Below, piece after piece: positions 63,334-64,000 of a DNA stretch of 64,000 nt. The notes beneath the pieces are model-generated. The model was not told the origin of the DNA and did not search any database. It saw only the letters and a list, made by a program, of their open reading frames with translations. Location: assembly GCF_002157225.2 (NCBI RefSeq), contig NZ_CP021745.1:62001-126000 (forward strand), in the 5' to 3' direction. Every line of letters begins with the position of its first letter. Positions within the stretch are counted from its first letter, which is position 1. The translations under genes and the position numbers were made by a program. The DNA is from Agarilytica rhodophyticola (lineage in GTDB: Bacteria; Pseudomonadota; Gammaproteobacteria; Pseudomonadales; Cellvibrionaceae).

Positions 63334-64000
63334 ATGAAATCTAACAACAAGCTTAAACGACTTTTGCGGTGTGCTGGTGTCACACTCTCGTCGATATTGA
63401 TTCCAGCATTTGTTGCAGCACAAGACCAGTGCAACACAACCCAGCAATGCAGGGTCGAGTTCGGCCCATCAGCAACCGACTGCAGAGATAGTCGAAGTAA
63501 TAACAGCATATGCATGTGTGGAAACGAACGTTGCGATATACAAGCATCTCCAGAACTACCAAGCTTTCGTTTTGACTTTGGTACTTCAGATTCACCGCGA
63601 CAAGCAGGATATTTACGCATAACGTCATCGTCTTTGAGTGGCCCTTCGCGGTGGACTGACGGCTCAGGTCTGCGTCCAGTAGACCGGAATAAAAGCACGC
63701 AATTGAATCGTGACTTTGTCTACTCCAGACATGCACGTACTTTCCGTGTGAGCAGTATACCCAATGGTAGTTACCGCGTGACAGTAACTCTGGGAGATAC
63801 TTATAGCCACGATAACATGGTGATTAAAGCGGAAGGCCAAACTAAAGTATCGGATATTGATCGTGGCGCTAATGAATGGCGAGATGAGACCTTCGATGTA
63901 AACGTTTCCGATGGGAACTTGGATTTAGAGTTCTCCGACGCAGGTGGTTCTGATCCAAATTGGGTAGTCAATGCTGTTGTTATCGAAGGAGCCAGTTCAG
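63334..64000 (+). CDS. Secreted carbohydrate-active-type protein, 3' end outside the window
   Basis: An open frame from ATG 63334 (AGGTGA upstream) runs off the right edge; 222 codons visible. Signal peptide about 1-29 (CAGVTLSSILIPAFVAA, then QDQ). The next ~40 residues are a six-cysteine module (CNTTQQCRVEFGPSATDCRD, SICMCGNERC), then FRFDFGTSDSPRQAGYLRI and a beta-rich region RTFRVSSIPNGSYRVTVTLG, EGQTKVSDIDRG, LEFSDAGG, a malectin-like/CBM-type fold often found at the N-terminus of rhamnogalacturonan-, agar- or porphyran-degrading enzymes. The catalytic domain lies beyond the window, so the enzyme class is unknown. Confidence 0.75.
   Translation, partial: MKSNNKLKRLLRCAGVTLSSILIPAFVAAQDQCNTTQQCRVEFGPSATDCRDSRSNNSICMCGNERCDIQASPELPSFRFDFGTSDSPRQAGYLRITSSSLSGPSRWTDGSGLRPVDRNKSTQLNRDFVYSRHARTFRVSSIPNGSYRVTVTLGDTYSHDNMVIKAEGQTKVSDIDRGANEWRDETFDVNVSDGNLDLEFSDAGGSDPNWVVNAVVIEGASS

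Noticed and set aside
63300-63736. Two minus-strand frames over the truncated secreted gene
   Set aside because: They are antisense to a gene with a signal peptide, ribosome binding site and conserved cysteines; shadows.
1-64000. tRNA, rRNA or insertion-sequence genes
   Set aside because: None recognised by eye on either strand; no transposase motif or terminal inverted repeats with target duplications were seen. A dedicated RNA search could still find a small RNA.

Overview
The window looks like part of a secondary replicon (plasmid or chromid) of an AT-rich marine gammaproteobacterium that degrades algal polysaccharides, most likely in or near the Cellvibrionaceae. Reasons: a secreted GH86 agarase/porphyranase-type enzyme with a ricin-type lectin domain, a second secreted enzyme-like protein with a six-cysteine N-terminal module at the right edge, long AT-rich leaders in front of both, and a complete replication and partition block (parA, parB, an initiator, about eight 20-bp iterons, a DnaA box) in the middle. 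The taxonomic placement is inference from gene content; no rRNA or tRNA gene was seen.

Layout. 1-5.9 kb: a truncated exported protein, a PD40 propeller protein, an OmpR/PhoR-type two-component pair, and an exported protein with a degenerate metallo-beta-lactamase motif. 5.9-9.7 kb: AT-rich leader and the GH86 gene; the leader carries an in-frame scrap of the same GH86 C-terminal region. 10-12.7 kb: tyrosine recombinase, an untracked 45-residue membrane protein and a KfrA-like coiled-coil DNA-binding protein, a typical plasmid set. 12.9-13.7 kb: a beta-helix remnant and a small secreted-protein gene interrupted by an in-frame TGA. 13.8-16.9 kb: a lone ModA-type binding protein, an alginate-export-type porin and a MetR-like regulator. 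17-22 kb: small metabolic genes and an exported catalase-peroxidase. 22.4-29.3 kb: Phd/ParE toxin-antitoxin, a three-gene par operon, divergent RctB-like rep gene, iteron origin, 16-bp palindrome, and a second ParB-like protein.

29.4-41 kb: a membrane sensor diguanylate cyclase (two-component propeller, Y_Y_Y, GGDEF), a YghU-type glutathione transferase, an exported protoglobin divergent from a cysteine-cluster MarR regulator with a shared inverted-repeat operator, a propeller/di-heme lipoprotein, the fused scar of a lost NRPS/ABC-exporter locus, and a spinster-type MFS transporter. 41.5-48 kb: an OMF-MFP-RND-TetR efflux operon headed by a perfect 48-bp palindrome. 48.5-54.5 kb: methyltransferase-like protein, dead M48 peptidase gene, RCC1-repeat lipoprotein, membrane-bound AraC regulator divergent from a DUF2306 membrane protein, DUF2314-ankyrin fusion. 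54.6-62.5 kb: TetR/SDR divergent pair, NTF2-like protein, HxlR regulator, two hydrolases (alpha/beta and metallo-beta-lactamase), a second two-component system and a secreted NTF2-like protein. 62.5-64 kb: AT-rich leader and the truncated secreted enzyme-like gene.

The genes are mostly single transcription units or regulator-target pairs. The points most worth following are the exported protoglobin with its Cys-rich MarR partner, the replicon core with two ParB-family proteins and two separate palindromic site types, the 48-bp operator palindrome of the RND operon, and several scars (GH86 fragment, NRPS/ABC fusion, M48 and beta-helix remnants) showing repeated gene loss on this replicon.
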